A DNA stretch of 64,000 bases from Sorangium cellulosum. Lineage in GTDB: Bacteria; Myxococcota_A; Polyangia; Polyangiales; Polyangiaceae. The position numbers and the translations under genes are program-made. Positions 51,098-60,333 of this stretch are shown piece by piece. The first letter of the stretch is position 1. The number at the start of each line of letters is the position of its first letter. The notes below the pieces were generated by a model, which was not told where the DNA came from, did not search any database, and saw nothing but the letters and a program-made list of their open reading frames with translations. The stretch is from assembly GCF_002950945.1 (NCBI RefSeq), contig NZ_CP012673.1:1674001-1738000 (forward strand). Direction: 5' to 3'.

Positions 51098-52093
51098 ATG
51101 ACTGTCAAACCAAAGCGACGTCGAAAAACGGCGACGGAGTACAGCGGGGGCGGCGACGCCGTGCGCAGCCTCGAGCTCCTCTGGGGGGTCAGGAAGCGGC
51201 CGAGCCGGGGGCCCAAGCCTGGCCTGAGCCTCGATCGGATCGTGCGGGCCGCGATCGAGCTCGCCGACGGCGAGGGGTTCTCGGCGCTGTCGATGCAGCG
51301 GGTCGCCGCGGCGCTCGGGTTCACCACGATGTCGCTCTACCGGTACGTGCCGAGCAAGGCCGAGCTCCTGGATCTCATGCTGGACACCGTGGCGAGGGAG
51401 CTGCCCCTCGTGGACGACGTCCCCGGAGGATGGCGGGCCAAGCTCGAGGCGTCGGCGCTCGCGGACTGGGCGCTCTACCACCGCCATCCGTGGTTCTTGC
51501 ACGTGACGCCGGTGCGCCCCGTGATGGGGCCGAACGGGATGGCGGTGTACGACGCGGAGCTCCGCGCGGTCTCCGGGATCGGCCTCACCGACCGCGAGGT
51601 GCTCGACGTCGTCCACCTCGTCGACGGGTACGTCCGAGGCGCGGCGAGGCTCTCGGTGGACGCGGCCGAGGCCGAGCAGGAGACCGGCGTCACCGACGAG
51701 CAGTGGTGGTCCGAGCGCACGTACTTCTGGGACAGGCTCTTCGACCCGGCCCGCCTCCCGACGATGGCGCGGATGATGCGCTCGGGGGCCTTCGACGAGC
51801 ACCCCTTCGTCGAGGCGGGGTTCCTGTTCGGCCTGCAGCGTGTGCTCGACGGCATCGAGGCGCTCGTCCGGTCGCGCTCCGGTCAGTGTGACGAAAGTGG
51901 CGAAACGTCACGCCCCACGGCGCAGGCTCGTGACGAAAGTGCCGACGATGTTTCTCGGCGTGGCGAGGGGCCGACGTGCGCGCAGTGCGGCGGCGCGATC
52001 GCCCAGCCTGCGACGGGGCGGCCGCGGGCTTACTGCTCGCGGGCCTGCCAGCAGCGCGCTTACCGGGCGCGCAGCGCGTCGGAGGGACGGTGA
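51098..52093 (+). CDS. TetR-family regulator with C-terminal zinc-finger-like tail
   Basis: 331 residues. HTH: LDRIVRAAIELADGEGFSAL, SMQRVAAALGFTTMSLYRYV, PSKAELLDLML. The middle has the TetR_C-type ligand domain (HRHPWFLHVTPVRPVMGPNG). The last ~35 residues form a Cys motif, CAQCGGAIAQPATGRPRAYC then SRACQQRAYRAR, with four Cys and basic residues, seen on some actinobacterial TetR proteins. It is divergent from the copper monooxygenase fusion, which it may control. Between them, an AT-rich stretch with TACACTGTAATGTGTGTGG and GTATAC at 51063-51085 could be the operator. Confidence 0.87.
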   Translation: MTVKPKRRRKTATEYSGGGDAVRSLELLWGVRKRPSRGPKPGLSLDRIVRAAIELADGEGFSALSMQRVAAALGFTTMSLYRYVPSKAELLDLMLDTVARELPLVDDVPGGWRAKLEASALADWALYHRHPWFLHVTPVRPVMGPNGMAVYDAELRAVSGIGLTDREVLDVVHLVDGYVRGAARLSVDAAEAEQETGVTDEQWWSERTYFWDRLFDPARLPTMARMMRSGAFDEHPFVEAGFLFGLQRVLDGIEALVRSRSGQCDESGETSRPTAQARDESADDVSRRGEGPTCAQCGGAIAQPATGRPRAYCSRACQQRAYRARSASEGR

Positions 52094-52153
52094 TCGCCGG
52101 CCGCCTGAGCGCGGCCGTGCCCCCCGCGCGCGCTCAGGGCGCACGGACGAGGG

Positions 52154-53137
52154 TCAGCTCGACGTGACGGTCCCCGCCTTGGTGAGCTTCATGAGGAAGT
52201 GCTCGCCCGAGGTGGTGCGCGTGTACCGGGGGGGCCGGTCGGGGGTGCAACACGCCGGGATCGGCGTGATCTCCGCGTCGTAGTTCGGCTGGTGGAAGAA
52301 GACGAGGGACTGCCGGCGCGTGGCCTTCGCCGCGGCCGGCGGCGAGGCGACGCGGTGGAGCGAGGAGCGCCAGACATCGTTGGTCCACTGCTCCAGGAGA
52401 TCGGCGATGTTCACCACGAAGGCGCTGGGCGGGGCCGAGACGGCCTCCCAGTCGTCGCCGCCGCGGTGCACCTCCAGCCCGCCGGGCGCGTCCTTCATGC
52501 TGACCAGCGTGAGGCTGCCGTAGTCCGTGTGCGCGCCCGCGCGGAGCTGGCCCGGGAGGGGCCGCGTCGTGAGCTCCGGGTAGTTGAGCGCGCGCAGGGC
52601 GCTGACGCTCTTGTCGATCTTGTCGTCGAAGAAATCGAGCGGCAGCTCGAGGGCGGTCGCGAAGATGCGCATCAGGCGGATCGCGACGCCGTCGAGGGCG
52701 CGGTACAGCGCCGGCCACAGCTCGCGGAGCGCCGCCACCTCGGCCGGCCACACGTTGGGCTGGAACCATATCCGGCCCTCGGGCGAGGTGAAGTACGGGT
52801 CGTCCGACGTGTCGACGCGCCCGATGGTGAACGACTCTTTCAGATCGACCGGCGTGTCCTCGTCGCGGGAGTACGAGAGCCCCTCGGACCCGACGCCGCG
52901 GTAGCCCAGGAACGTCCCCGGCGCGGGCTCGTAGCGGCGTTTGGTCTCGAGATCCAGGTCGAAGAACGCCCGAGCCGCCGCGTGGCCGCCCTCGATGAGC
53001 TCCTCTGGAACCCCATGCCCGACGACCACCAGGAAGCCGAGATCGCGACAGGCCCGCTCGACGGCCCGAGCCACACGGCGCCTGTCCGCCTCGCCGCCGT
53101 CGAAAGGCCCGATATCAATGACAGGGATCCTCGTCAT
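52154..53137 (-). CDS. 2-oxoglutarate/Fe(II)-dependent oxygenase (isopenicillin N synthase family)
   Basis: 327 residues. N-terminal DIOX_N domain: RIPVIDIGPFDGGEADRRRV, then ACRDLGFLVVVGHGVPEELI. Catalytic jelly roll: iron ligands in RAGAHTDYGSLTLVS (HxD) and SSLHRVASPP (distal His), and the 2-oxoglutarate Arg in TRRQSLVFFHQPNYD. All are present. This family includes desaturases, hydroxylases and ethylene-forming enzymes. No partner gene clarifies the substrate. ATG at 53140 is one codon upstream and equally possible. Confidence 0.9.
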   Translation of the reverse strand: MTRIPVIDIGPFDGGEADRRRVARAVERACRDLGFLVVVGHGVPEELIEGGHAAARAFFDLDLETKRRYEPAPGTFLGYRGVGSEGLSYSRDEDTPVDLKESFTIGRVDTSDDPYFTSPEGRIWFQPNVWPAEVAALRELWPALYRALDGVAIRLMRIFATALELPLDFFDDKIDKSVSALRALNYPELTTRPLPGQLRAGAHTDYGSLTLVSMKDAPGGLEVHRGGDDWEAVSAPPSAFVVNIADLLEQWTNDVWRSSLHRVASPPAAAKATRRQSLVFFHQPNYDAEITPIPACCTPDRPPRYTRTTSGEHFLMKLTKAGTVTSS

Positions 53138-53397
53138 CATCGCATCTCCGTGTCGCTCGCGCGGCGCGCGCGGAAAAACGACGTGGCCCGCCCCGGGGTG
53201 AATCCGGGTACCCGCGCGCTGGATTCAGATGTGCGGTTCGAGGCGCGGATGTGGGGCCGTGTCGCCGTGGATTGTTACGTCCTGGACACTGTACCAGCAC
53301 CGGCAAGCGGGCGCGATGGTCATGGGGGGTCCGCCGCAACACACGCTGCCGAAACGACGCAATGCCGGAGCGATGCTACGCACCGAGATGGTGGCGC

Positions 53398-54312
53398 ATG
53401 GATCAGAGCGATGAGATGACGACGTGGAGCGTGCCCCTCGTGCTTCCGCCGCGGCTCGTCACGCAGGCCGAGAGCTCGCCCGAGGGCCGCGTTTGGCTCT
53501 CGTGCTTGCCCGCGCGGGTGGCGGATCTTTTGCGGCGCTGGTCGCTGGAGCTGGAGGCGCCGGCGGGGGACGCCGGCGCGACGTGTTCGTTCGTCGCGCG
53601 CGTGCGCCGCGCCGATGGCACGAAGGTGGTGCTGAAGCTGGGCTTGCCACACCTGGAAGCGGAGCATGAGGCCCTCGGTCTGCGCTTCTGGAACGGCGAC
53701 GGCATGGCGCGGCTGCTCGACGCGGATGACGACACCGGCGCGCTGCTGCTCGAGCGCTGCGAGCCCGGCACGCCGCTCGCGGCGCGGCCGGAGGAGGAGC
53801 AAGACGTGGTGATCGCGTCGATCTTGCGCCGGCTCTGGCGCGCGCCAGCGGCGCCGCACGGCTTTCGCCCGCTCTGCGACATGGTGCGCTACTGGGTCGA
53901 CTGCGCGCTCGCGCGCAGCGCTGACTGGCCCGACGCGGGCTTCGCGCGCGCCGGCATCGCGCGTTTGATCGAGCTGGCGCGCCCCGCGCAGGGCGACGTC
54001 CTGCTCGCGACGGATCTACATGCCGGCAACGTGCTGGCGGCGCAGCGCGAGCCCTGGCTCGCGATCGACCCCAAGCCGTTCGTGGGCGATCCCGCGTACG
54101 ATGCGACTCAGCACCTGCTCAATGGCACGCAGCGGCTGCGCGCCGATCCGCGTGGGACCGTTGCCAGGTTGAGCGAACGTCTGGGCGTGAGCGGCGAGCG
54201 TGTTGGAGACTGGCTGTTCGCGCGCCTCGCGCAGGCGGCGCACGTGCGCGGAGAGACCTTCGGGTTGAGCGCGCAGGAAGCCGTCGAGCTCGCGCGCCGC
54301 CTGGAACAATGA
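53398..54312 (+). CDS. APH(6)-type aminoglycoside/hydroxyurea kinase
   Basis: 304 residues. Kinase fold of the aminoglycoside 6-phosphotransferase (APH_6_hur) family: TCSFVARVRRADGTKVVLKL then GLPHLEAEHEALGLRFW in the N-lobe, TGALLLERCEPGTPLA, and the catalytic LLATDLHAGNVLAAQREPWL (HxGN) with AIDPKPFVGDPAYDATQHLL (metal-binding Asp). Members phosphorylate streptomycin at C6 or act on hydroxyurea; chromosomal copies in soil bacteria often have other or unknown substrates. ATG chosen at MDQSDEMTTWSV; a later ATG (MTTWSV) is six codons on. Confidence 0.87.
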   Translation: MDQSDEMTTWSVPLVLPPRLVTQAESSPEGRVWLSCLPARVADLLRRWSLELEAPAGDAGATCSFVARVRRADGTKVVLKLGLPHLEAEHEALGLRFWNGDGMARLLDADDDTGALLLERCEPGTPLAARPEEEQDVVIASILRRLWRAPAAPHGFRPLCDMVRYWVDCALARSADWPDAGFARAGIARLIELARPAQGDVLLATDLHAGNVLAAQREPWLAIDPKPFVGDPAYDATQHLLNGTQRLRADPRGTVARLSERLGVSGERVGDWLFARLAQAAHVRGETFGLSAQEAVELARRLEQ

Positions 54313-54340
54313 GCGGATCGTTGATCGAGCGAGAAATAAA

Positions 54341-54400
54341 CCGCCAACGACGCCAAGATATTATCTTCTTCTTGGCGTTCTTGGCGCCTTGGCGTTTCGA
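54341..54400. terminator. hairpin with repeated CTTGGCG, possible bidirectional terminator
   Basis: CGCCAAGA (54351-54358) and TCTTGGCG (54370-54377) pair around an 11-nt AT-rich loop; further TTGGCG copies follow at 54381 and 54389. It lies between the convergent ends of the kinase gene and the beta-helix gene, where a two-way terminator is expected. No long T-run. Confidence 0.5.
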
Positions 54401-54490
54401 CATTCTGCTCGTTTCAGGCTGGTTCAACCCGTTTGCCCCTCTAGGGCGACGCAGGGATCAACCAGGGGCGGCTCGCGGCCGCCGGCTCAC

Positions 54491-56302
54491 TCACAAGGTG
54501 CATGCCGGCGCCTCCGGCGCGGTGGTCCCGTACCAGCTCCCGCCCGAGATGGTGACGTTGTCCGGGTAGAAGACCACTTTCCCGCCGGTCGGCCCTTTCT
54601 CCCAGCATTGCTGCACGATCGATCTCGATTGATTGCCGCGCGGGTCCTCGCCGGGCGGGACGTCGCAGCGCGAGATCTCGCCGCCGTCGATCGTGACGTC
54701 GCTGGCCTCGATCAGGATACCGGGGAGAGCCGACACGGAGTTCAGAGCGTTGTTGAAGACGAGCGGGTTCTCCAGGAGCACGCTTCCGACCCGGAGCGAG
54801 GTCGGGGCCAAATTCACGCGCGAGGTCAAGTACATGCCGTAATATGCGTTGCCCCAGGACCAGACATCCCGGAGCACCACGTCGTCGCCCGCCTGGATGT
54901 GCACACCATAGTACCCGTTGTAAGCGAACTTGACCCTCTCGAGCTGGATGTTCTCCGGGCGATGATTCTCGACAGGGCTCGCCATGGCGAAGCCAGCGAC
55001 GCCGTTGTGGTGGAAGTAGCTGTCCTGCACCACGATGTTCCTGGGCACGGTGCCGGGGAAATCGACCCCAGGGACCTGGGTGGCGATCCACAGGCCGTGT
55101 CCACCCGAGACCGAAGGCACGTTGCTGTCAGGATGAATCATGTTATGGTGGACCTCGCAGTTTCGCACGGTCACGTTCTCGGTGATGATCTTGATGCCCC
55201 CGGCTCCGACCGGACCGTCGATGTTCTTGACCTCGCAGTTCTCCACGAGGATGTCAGGCGTGCAATGGTGGTCGGAGACCGAGGCCAGGTAGATGCCGCC
55301 CTTCGGCGTGCCGTCCACGATCACGTTCCGGATCACGCCCCCGGATCCCATGGCGAAGCCGATCCCCTCCAGGTTCGACGGCTTGCACTGAGGCAGCTGA
55401 GGCGGGACGGGCGCGTACCGCATGATGATGTTCTCCACCAGGCAGTCCACGCAGTTGTTGACCTGGATGCCAGCGTTGGCCCTGGTCCGCGGCCCATCCG
55501 TGAGCGCGACCTGAAAATTGCGGATCCAGACCCCCGACAGCACAGGGCCGATCGTGTCGGTCGGGCAGCTGGCGTCCGGGTCCGGAGCGCCCTCCTTGTG
55601 GATCTGAATGACCCCGGGGAACTGCTCCGGATTGCAGGGGATCGCCACCAGGGTCGCCGTCCCTGGATCGCCAGGGGCGGCGTCCGGAGACAGCTCCGGT
55701 CCCTCGAGGGTCAGGTCGTCGTGCTGAGGCCTCAGCGGTGAGCGCAGCACGTAGCGCCCCGCAGGGAACGCCACGGTGCGCCTGGCGGTCGGCTGCGATG
55801 CCGCGCACTCGATCGCCTGCGCGATGCCCGGGCTGTCGTCCACGGTGCTGCCGTCGATGGCCGGGTCGGCGGACAAGGAAAATCCCGGCGGCCTCTGCAG
55901 GTAGGGCAGGACATCGACCACGCCGTCGGGGCTCACGGACCCCTCCATGCAGCAGGTGTCCTGGCCCGTGCCGCCGCACCCGTTGTGGTCCTCGTACAGC
56001 GCCTTGGTCCCAGGGCACCGGCAACCAGGTTCCTCGGGGTTTTCAGGGCACGGGCAAGCAGGTCCCTCGCAGTACGACGGCGAGGTGTCGTCGGGGCACT
56101 CGCTGGCCGGGCCCGACGTGTACGCCGGTTCGGAGTAGGGCACATCGAGGTTGCATAGAGCCGTGAGCGTGGTGCTCTCTCCCGCCGGTGGGTGATAGCC
56201 CCACACCGCGCCGGTGCTGGCGAAGGCCGCCCCGGCCGGGGCGGCGACGAGGGCGAGCAAGGCTCCGATCCAGGTCGTTACGAGCCGTTGTGTCGATAGC
56301 AT
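54491..56302 (-). CDS. secreted right-handed beta-helix protein (pectate lyase-like)
   Basis: 603 residues. Signal peptide (WIGALLALVAAPAGAAFA). A Cys-rich N-terminal stretch (about 45-120, at least ten Cys) precedes DDSPGIAQAIECAASQPTAR and RRTVAFPAGRYVLRSPL, the start of a Pectate_lyase_3-type fold. Parallel beta-helix coils follow with repeated NV.V.NCEV, NIVVQDSYFHHNGVAGFAMA, NIQLERVKFAYNGYYGVHI and VVLRDVWSWGNAYYG. No catalytic set can be assigned. It may cut or bind a surface polysaccharide and adds to the plant-wall set in this region. Confidence 0.83.
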   Translation of the reverse strand: MLSTQRLVTTWIGALLALVAAPAGAAFASTGAVWGYHPPAGESTTLTALCNLDVPYSEPAYTSGPASECPDDTSPSYCEGPACPCPENPEEPGCRCPGTKALYEDHNGCGGTGQDTCCMEGSVSPDGVVDVLPYLQRPPGFSLSADPAIDGSTVDDSPGIAQAIECAASQPTARRTVAFPAGRYVLRSPLRPQHDDLTLEGPELSPDAAPGDPGTATLVAIPCNPEQFPGVIQIHKEGAPDPDASCPTDTIGPVLSGVWIRNFQVALTDGPRTRANAGIQVNNCVDCLVENIIMRYAPVPPQLPQCKPSNLEGIGFAMGSGGVIRNVIVDGTPKGGIYLASVSDHHCTPDILVENCEVKNIDGPVGAGGIKIITENVTVRNCEVHHNMIHPDSNVPSVSGGHGLWIATQVPGVDFPGTVPRNIVVQDSYFHHNGVAGFAMASPVENHRPENIQLERVKFAYNGYYGVHIQAGDDVVLRDVWSWGNAYYGMYLTSRVNLAPTSLRVGSVLLENPLVFNNALNSVSALPGILIEASDVTIDGGEISRCDVPPGEDPRGNQSRSIVQQCWEKGPTGGKVVFYPDNVTISGGSWYGTTAPEAPACTL

Positions 56303-56642
56303 GCGTTCTTCCCTTCCCTAATGAGGGTGGTCGGGTTGTGGACGTGACATCTGGCCAGCGAACGCTCCCCGCGCGGCAGCAGCGGCGGCGGCCATCGTTC
56401 CAGGGGCCGACGCGCGCGACGGCGGACCATCGAGTGTCCCGCATGCCCGAGAGCGGCACGCGCAAAGGGCACCGGAGCCGCGGCGGTAGCGCGGGCTAGT
56501 GTTCGCGGCGCCACATTATCACGCCGGAGTGCCTGGTATAGATGGCACCGCGCGGCAGAATCCTGCTCGGCCCGATGCGCCGGACGACCGAATGTCGAGG
56601 TCGGTGCGCTCGTGGAGGAGCGCGCCGCAACGCGACGCCGCA
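56303..56642. other. intergenic region, 340 bp, no gene seen
   Basis: Between the beta-helix protein start and the Kelch-protein stop. Holds the promoter for the beta-helix gene; no ordered sites recognised. Confidence 0.4.
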
Positions 56643-59600
56643 TCATGTGCTCGACTGGCGCGCTTCCCGCCTGGCAGCGCTGCACCGCAGGTGAGCATGC
56701 CGATCGCCCGGACGTGGACTTGCGACCGCGGGCGTCCCGCGCTCCGCCGCCTCCCACGCGGCTCGCAGGCTGCTTGCAAGTTTTCCTCCCCCTCCCATCG
56801 GAGGTGCCATTCGCTTCAGCGCCTCCAGGCGCGCAGCCTCCAGCCTCGACCGGCTTCGATGCCTGGAAGTGCGGTCGCGCTGTCCATGGCGGCGCCTGCG
56901 CAGCGCCGTCGAGAGAGCGGTGAGCGTCAGCAGGCCGAGCTCCACGGCCCCAGGCGAGGCGGGCGCCGTCGAGCTGGAGAGGTGGCAGCCGCCCGCGTCG
57001 AAGTAACCACCGTTGGGCGGCGGCGGGACGCAGCTGCCCGAGCCGTCGCAGACATAGCCCTCAGCGCAGTGGCTGACCGTCTCGCAGGACGTCATCGGCT
57101 CCCCTGTGCGGGGCGAGCAGGCGTAGGGCGCGTACTCGGGGTGGAGCAGCGTGCAGACGCCGTCCGCCGAGGCGCCCCACGCTTCCACGCACGCCTCGCA
57201 GAGGTAGACGTCGCAGCGCTGGTCGCAGCAGACGCCGTCGGCGCAGAAGCCGCTCTGACATTCGGCGGCTGCCGCGCAGCCGGCGCCGTTCGGTATCTTG
57301 TGGAACACCTCCACCTTGGCGAGACTCAGGTCATTGGAGACGTCGCCGGTGGTCGTACTGCCGCCGACGACGAGCACGCCACCGTCGTCCAGCAGCGTCG
57401 CGGTGTGCCTGAACCGGGCGCTCAGCATGGGATCGATAGATGTCCACGTGCCGACGGCGGGGTCGAACGCCTCGACGGTGTCGGGCTGGAGGGTCCAGCC
57501 CGTGATGTCGGCGCCGCCGACGACGAGCACGGTCCCGTCCGGCAGCAGCGTCATGCTGTGCCATATGCGCGCGGCGCGCAGCGACGCGACGGCGAACCAC
57601 CTGCCGAAGTCCGGCTCGAGGACCTCGGCGCTGTCGATGACGCCCGCGGCGTTGTAGCCGCCGGCGACGAGCACCCGGCCGTCGTTCAGCAGCGTCGCCG
57701 TGTGATAGCTGCGCTTGGTGATCATGGTCTTGAGCGATCGCCACGAGTCGGTATCGGGGTCGAACACCTCGGCGCTGTCGGTCACTCCATCGTCGTTGTA
57801 GCCGCCGGCGACGAGCACCCGGCCGTCGTTCAGCAGCGTCGCCGTGTGCCAGGACCGGGCAACGTGCATGTCCTGGACAGGCTTCCATCCCCTGACGGTC
57901 GGATCGAACAACTCGGCGCTGACGATCGCGTGTCCATCAGGGGCCGTGCCGCCGACGACGAGCACCCGGCCGTCGTTCAGCAGCGTCGCCGTGTGCGACG
58001 ACCGGGCGGCGAGCATCGGCGCAACCGGCTGCCACGCGCCCGAGCCCGGCTCGAACAGCTCGGCGCTCGCGGTTTCTCCTCCTTCGCGGGAGCTGGTCTC
58101 GATGCCGCCGGCGACGAGCACCCGGCCGTCGTTCAGCAGCGTCGCCGTGTGCGAGGAGCGGGCGTCGCCCATCGACCCGACCGGCTGCCACACGCCGGAG
58201 CCCGGGTCGAACACCTCGGCGCGGCGGAGAGCCGTCGCTGTGCTCGTCACCTCGTCGGTGTCACCGCCGGCGACGAGCACCCGGCCGTCGTTCAGCAGCG
58301 TCGCCGTGTGCGCCTGCCGGGCGACGTGCAGCGGTCCAAGATAACGCCACGTGCTGGAGCCCGGATCGAACACCTCGGCGCTCTCGAGCGCTCCGCGCCC
58401 CCGACCGCCGGCGACGAGCACCTGACCGCCCTTCAGCAGCGTTGAGGTGTGCTCGGCGTGGGCGTTCTGCATGGGCGCGATGCGCAGCCACGAACCGAGC
58501 TCCGGGTCGAACACCTCGGCGCTCTCGAGAGCAACATAGGCGTCTGTCCCCAATCGCGTATCATAGCCGCCGGCGGCGAGCGTCCGACCGTCCTCCAGCA
58601 GCGTCACCGTGTGCCCGAGGCGGGCGCCGTACATGCGCCCGACGGGCTCCCAGCTCCCGGAGACCGGATCGAACACCTCGACGCTGCTCAACGCTCCTCG
58701 TTCGGGGTCGTGGCCGCCGGCGACGAGCACCCGGCCGTCGTTCAGCAGCGTCGCGCCATGCGCCGCGCGGGCAGTGGCCATGGACTCGGCGTCTGACCAG
58801 GCGCCGGAGGCCGGGTCGAACACCTCGGCGCTGCCGATCGGTCGTCCATCAGCGCCCTGGCCGCCGACGACGAGCACCCGGCCGTCGTCCTGCAGCGTCG
58901 CCGTGTACCGGAGCCGGGCAGCGTGCATGTCCTCGACAGGCTCCCATGTCTCGGAGGCGGGGTCGAACACCTCGGCGCTGTGGATCGGCTGTCCATCAGC
59001 GCCCTGGCCGCCGGCGACGAGCACCCGGCCGTCGTTCAGCAGCGTCGCCGTGTGCGAGGAGCGGGCTGCACCCATCTCGCCGACGCGCCGCCACTCACCG
59101 GAGTCCAGGTCGAACACCTCGGCGCTGGCGAGCACGCCGCCAGGCCCCTCGCCGCCGGCGACGAGCACCGGGCCGCCGCCGTCCACGAGCGCTGTCGCGG
59201 TGTGGCCCATGCGAGCGACGCGCATGCTCCCGGCAGGCGACCACGTCCCGGTGTCCGGGGCGAACACCTCGGCGCTGCCGACAATCGCGCTCCTCACGGA
59301 GCGGCCGCCGGTGACGAGCACCCGCCCGTCCGGCAGCAGCGCGGCGGCGTGTGTGTACCGGGCGACGCTCATGTTCCGCTCGGGCTTCCACCGCGGATCG
59401 ACCAGCACCGTTTCTCCCTCGGCCTCCACCCACAGCTCCAGCCGCTCCCCGCGCGCCACGAGCCGTGTCCCCACCGGCCTGCCTCCGGCCGCGTACGCCT
59501 CGGGCGCCGTCACGCGCAGCTGCGCCGCGCCCCGCGCGTCCGCGAGCACCACGGCGTCCCCTTGCTGCCGCAGCTCCGCTCCCTGTATTTGCCAGGCCGC

Positions 59601-60077
59601 CACCGGCGCCTCGCGCACCACCGCGCTCGCCTCGAGCAGCAGCCACTCCTCGTAACCGTCCGACAGCGCCGTCCAGAACGACGTCCCTCCACGCCGCGTG
59701 TACGCCACCGCGTTGTCCGCGATCTCCCCTTCGCCCGCCGCGCCGAGCTCCCGCACCGCCACCTCCGCGCCATCCGCCAGCGCGAACCGGACCGCGCCCC
59801 CGCCCTCCCGCGGAAAGCGCGGCGCCAGCGTGTCCGCGCCGGGCGCGCCGGCCTCCGCGTCGAGCGGCCGCGCCGCCTCGAACCCGTCGCCCACCGCGGT
59901 GAACGCGCGCTGCCCCTCGAGGATCTCCGCCGCCTGCTCGGGGAAGTGCCGCCGCAGCGCCCGCGCGTCCAGCCGATCGGCCATCTCGCTGCAGCCGGAC
60001 AGCGCCCCCAGCATGCCTGCCCACACGAGCGAGAGCGCCCACCAGCCGAAGACGCGCGCCGGACCAGGATTGACCAT
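56643..60077 (-). CDS. giant Kelch-repeat lipoprotein with MYXO-CTERM-like tail
   Basis: 1144 residues from MVNPGPARVFGWWALSLVWA with lipobox LSGC. After ~200 residues of an unnamed domain come 14 Kelch-type repeats of about 48-54 residues (consensus HTATLLNDGRVLVAGG...SAEVFDP.SG.W..V..M..AR), enough for two seven-bladed propellers. Then a Cys-rich region (CAAAAECQSGFCADGVCCDQ and more) and a sorting-like tail with GGCHLSSSTAPAS, the hydrophobic VELGLLTLTALSTA and RRRR. Unusually, the frame continues 81 residues past the Arg cluster, with basic low-complexity sequence. Such proteins are a common, expanded family in Sorangium; role is likely surface adhesion or glycan binding. Both a lipobox and a C-terminal anchor are odd together. 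Confidence 0.85.
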   Translation of the reverse strand: MVNPGPARVFGWWALSLVWAGMLGALSGCSEMADRLDARALRRHFPEQAAEILEGQRAFTAVGDGFEAARPLDAEAGAPGADTLAPRFPREGGGAVRFALADGAEVAVRELGAAGEGEIADNAVAYTRRGGTSFWTALSDGYEEWLLLEASAVVREAPVAAWQIQGAELRQQGDAVVLADARGAAQLRVTAPEAYAAGGRPVGTRLVARGERLELWVEAEGETVLVDPRWKPERNMSVARYTHAAALLPDGRVLVTGGRSVRSAIVGSAEVFAPDTGTWSPAGSMRVARMGHTATALVDGGGPVLVAGGEGPGGVLASAEVFDLDSGEWRRVGEMGAARSSHTATLLNDGRVLVAGGQGADGQPIHSAEVFDPASETWEPVEDMHAARLRYTATLQDDGRVLVVGGQGADGRPIGSAEVFDPASGAWSDAESMATARAAHGATLLNDGRVLVAGGHDPERGALSSVEVFDPVSGSWEPVGRMYGARLGHTVTLLEDGRTLAAGGYDTRLGTDAYVALESAEVFDPELGSWLRIAPMQNAHAEHTSTLLKGGQVLVAGGRGRGALESAEVFDPGSSTWRYLGPLHVARQAHTATLLNDGRVLVAGGDTDEVTSTATALRRAEVFDPGSGVWQPVGSMGDARSSHTATLLNDGRVLVAGGIETSSREGGETASAELFEPGSGAWQPVAPMLAARSSHTATLLNDGRVLVVGGTAPDGHAIVSAELFDPTVRGWKPVQDMHVARSWHTATLLNDGRVLVAGGYNDDGVTDSAEVFDPDTDSWRSLKTMITKRSYHTATLLNDGRVLVAGGYNAAGVIDSAEVLEPDFGRWFAVASLRAARIWHSMTLLPDGTVLVVGGADITGWTLQPDTVEAFDPAVGTWTSIDPMLSARFRHTATLLDDGGVLVVGGSTTTGDVSNDLSLAKVEVFHKIPNGAGCAAAAECQSGFCADGVCCDQRCDVYLCEACVEAWGASADGVCTLLHPEYAPYACSPRTGEPMTSCETVSHCAEGYVCDGSGSCVPPPPNGGYFDAGGCHLSSSTAPASPGAVELGLLTLTALSTALRRRRHGQRDRTSRHRSRSRLEAARLEALKRMAPPMGGGGKLASSLRAAWEAAERGTPAVASPRPGDRHAHLRCSAARREARQSST
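57340..59370. repeat. 14 tandem Kelch-coding repeats of ~150 bp
   Basis: Each unit carries a strongly conserved block such as GACGAGCACCCGGCCGTCGT (minus-strand codons for the DGRVLV part). The block is nearly identical in eight or more units while the parts between vary, indicating ongoing gene conversion or unequal exchange. Confidence 0.9.
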
Positions 60078-60333
60078 GAGGACTCTTCCCTGCCGTTGTG
60101 GGTGAGCGATGAGCGAGTGCCGGGCAGCCAGCCAATACGTCACGAGGAGGGCAGGTCCGACCTGCCCGGTGGTGTCATGGCGAATCGGCAGTGCATGGCG
60201 CCAGAGGTCCAGCGAGGCATTGGCTCTCCTGTGGACCCTCTCGCCGGCGACGCGAGCGGGCATATGCAGGCGTCGTGCCACCATTGGCCCGAGGTGCACT
60301 TCCCGAGTTGACCTGGTTTGTGGCTTCGGCAGG

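Noticed and set aside
57340..59370. CRISPR-like array of regular repeats
   Set aside because: The repeats are in frame, code for Kelch motifs, have ~150-bp periods and lie inside one long gene.
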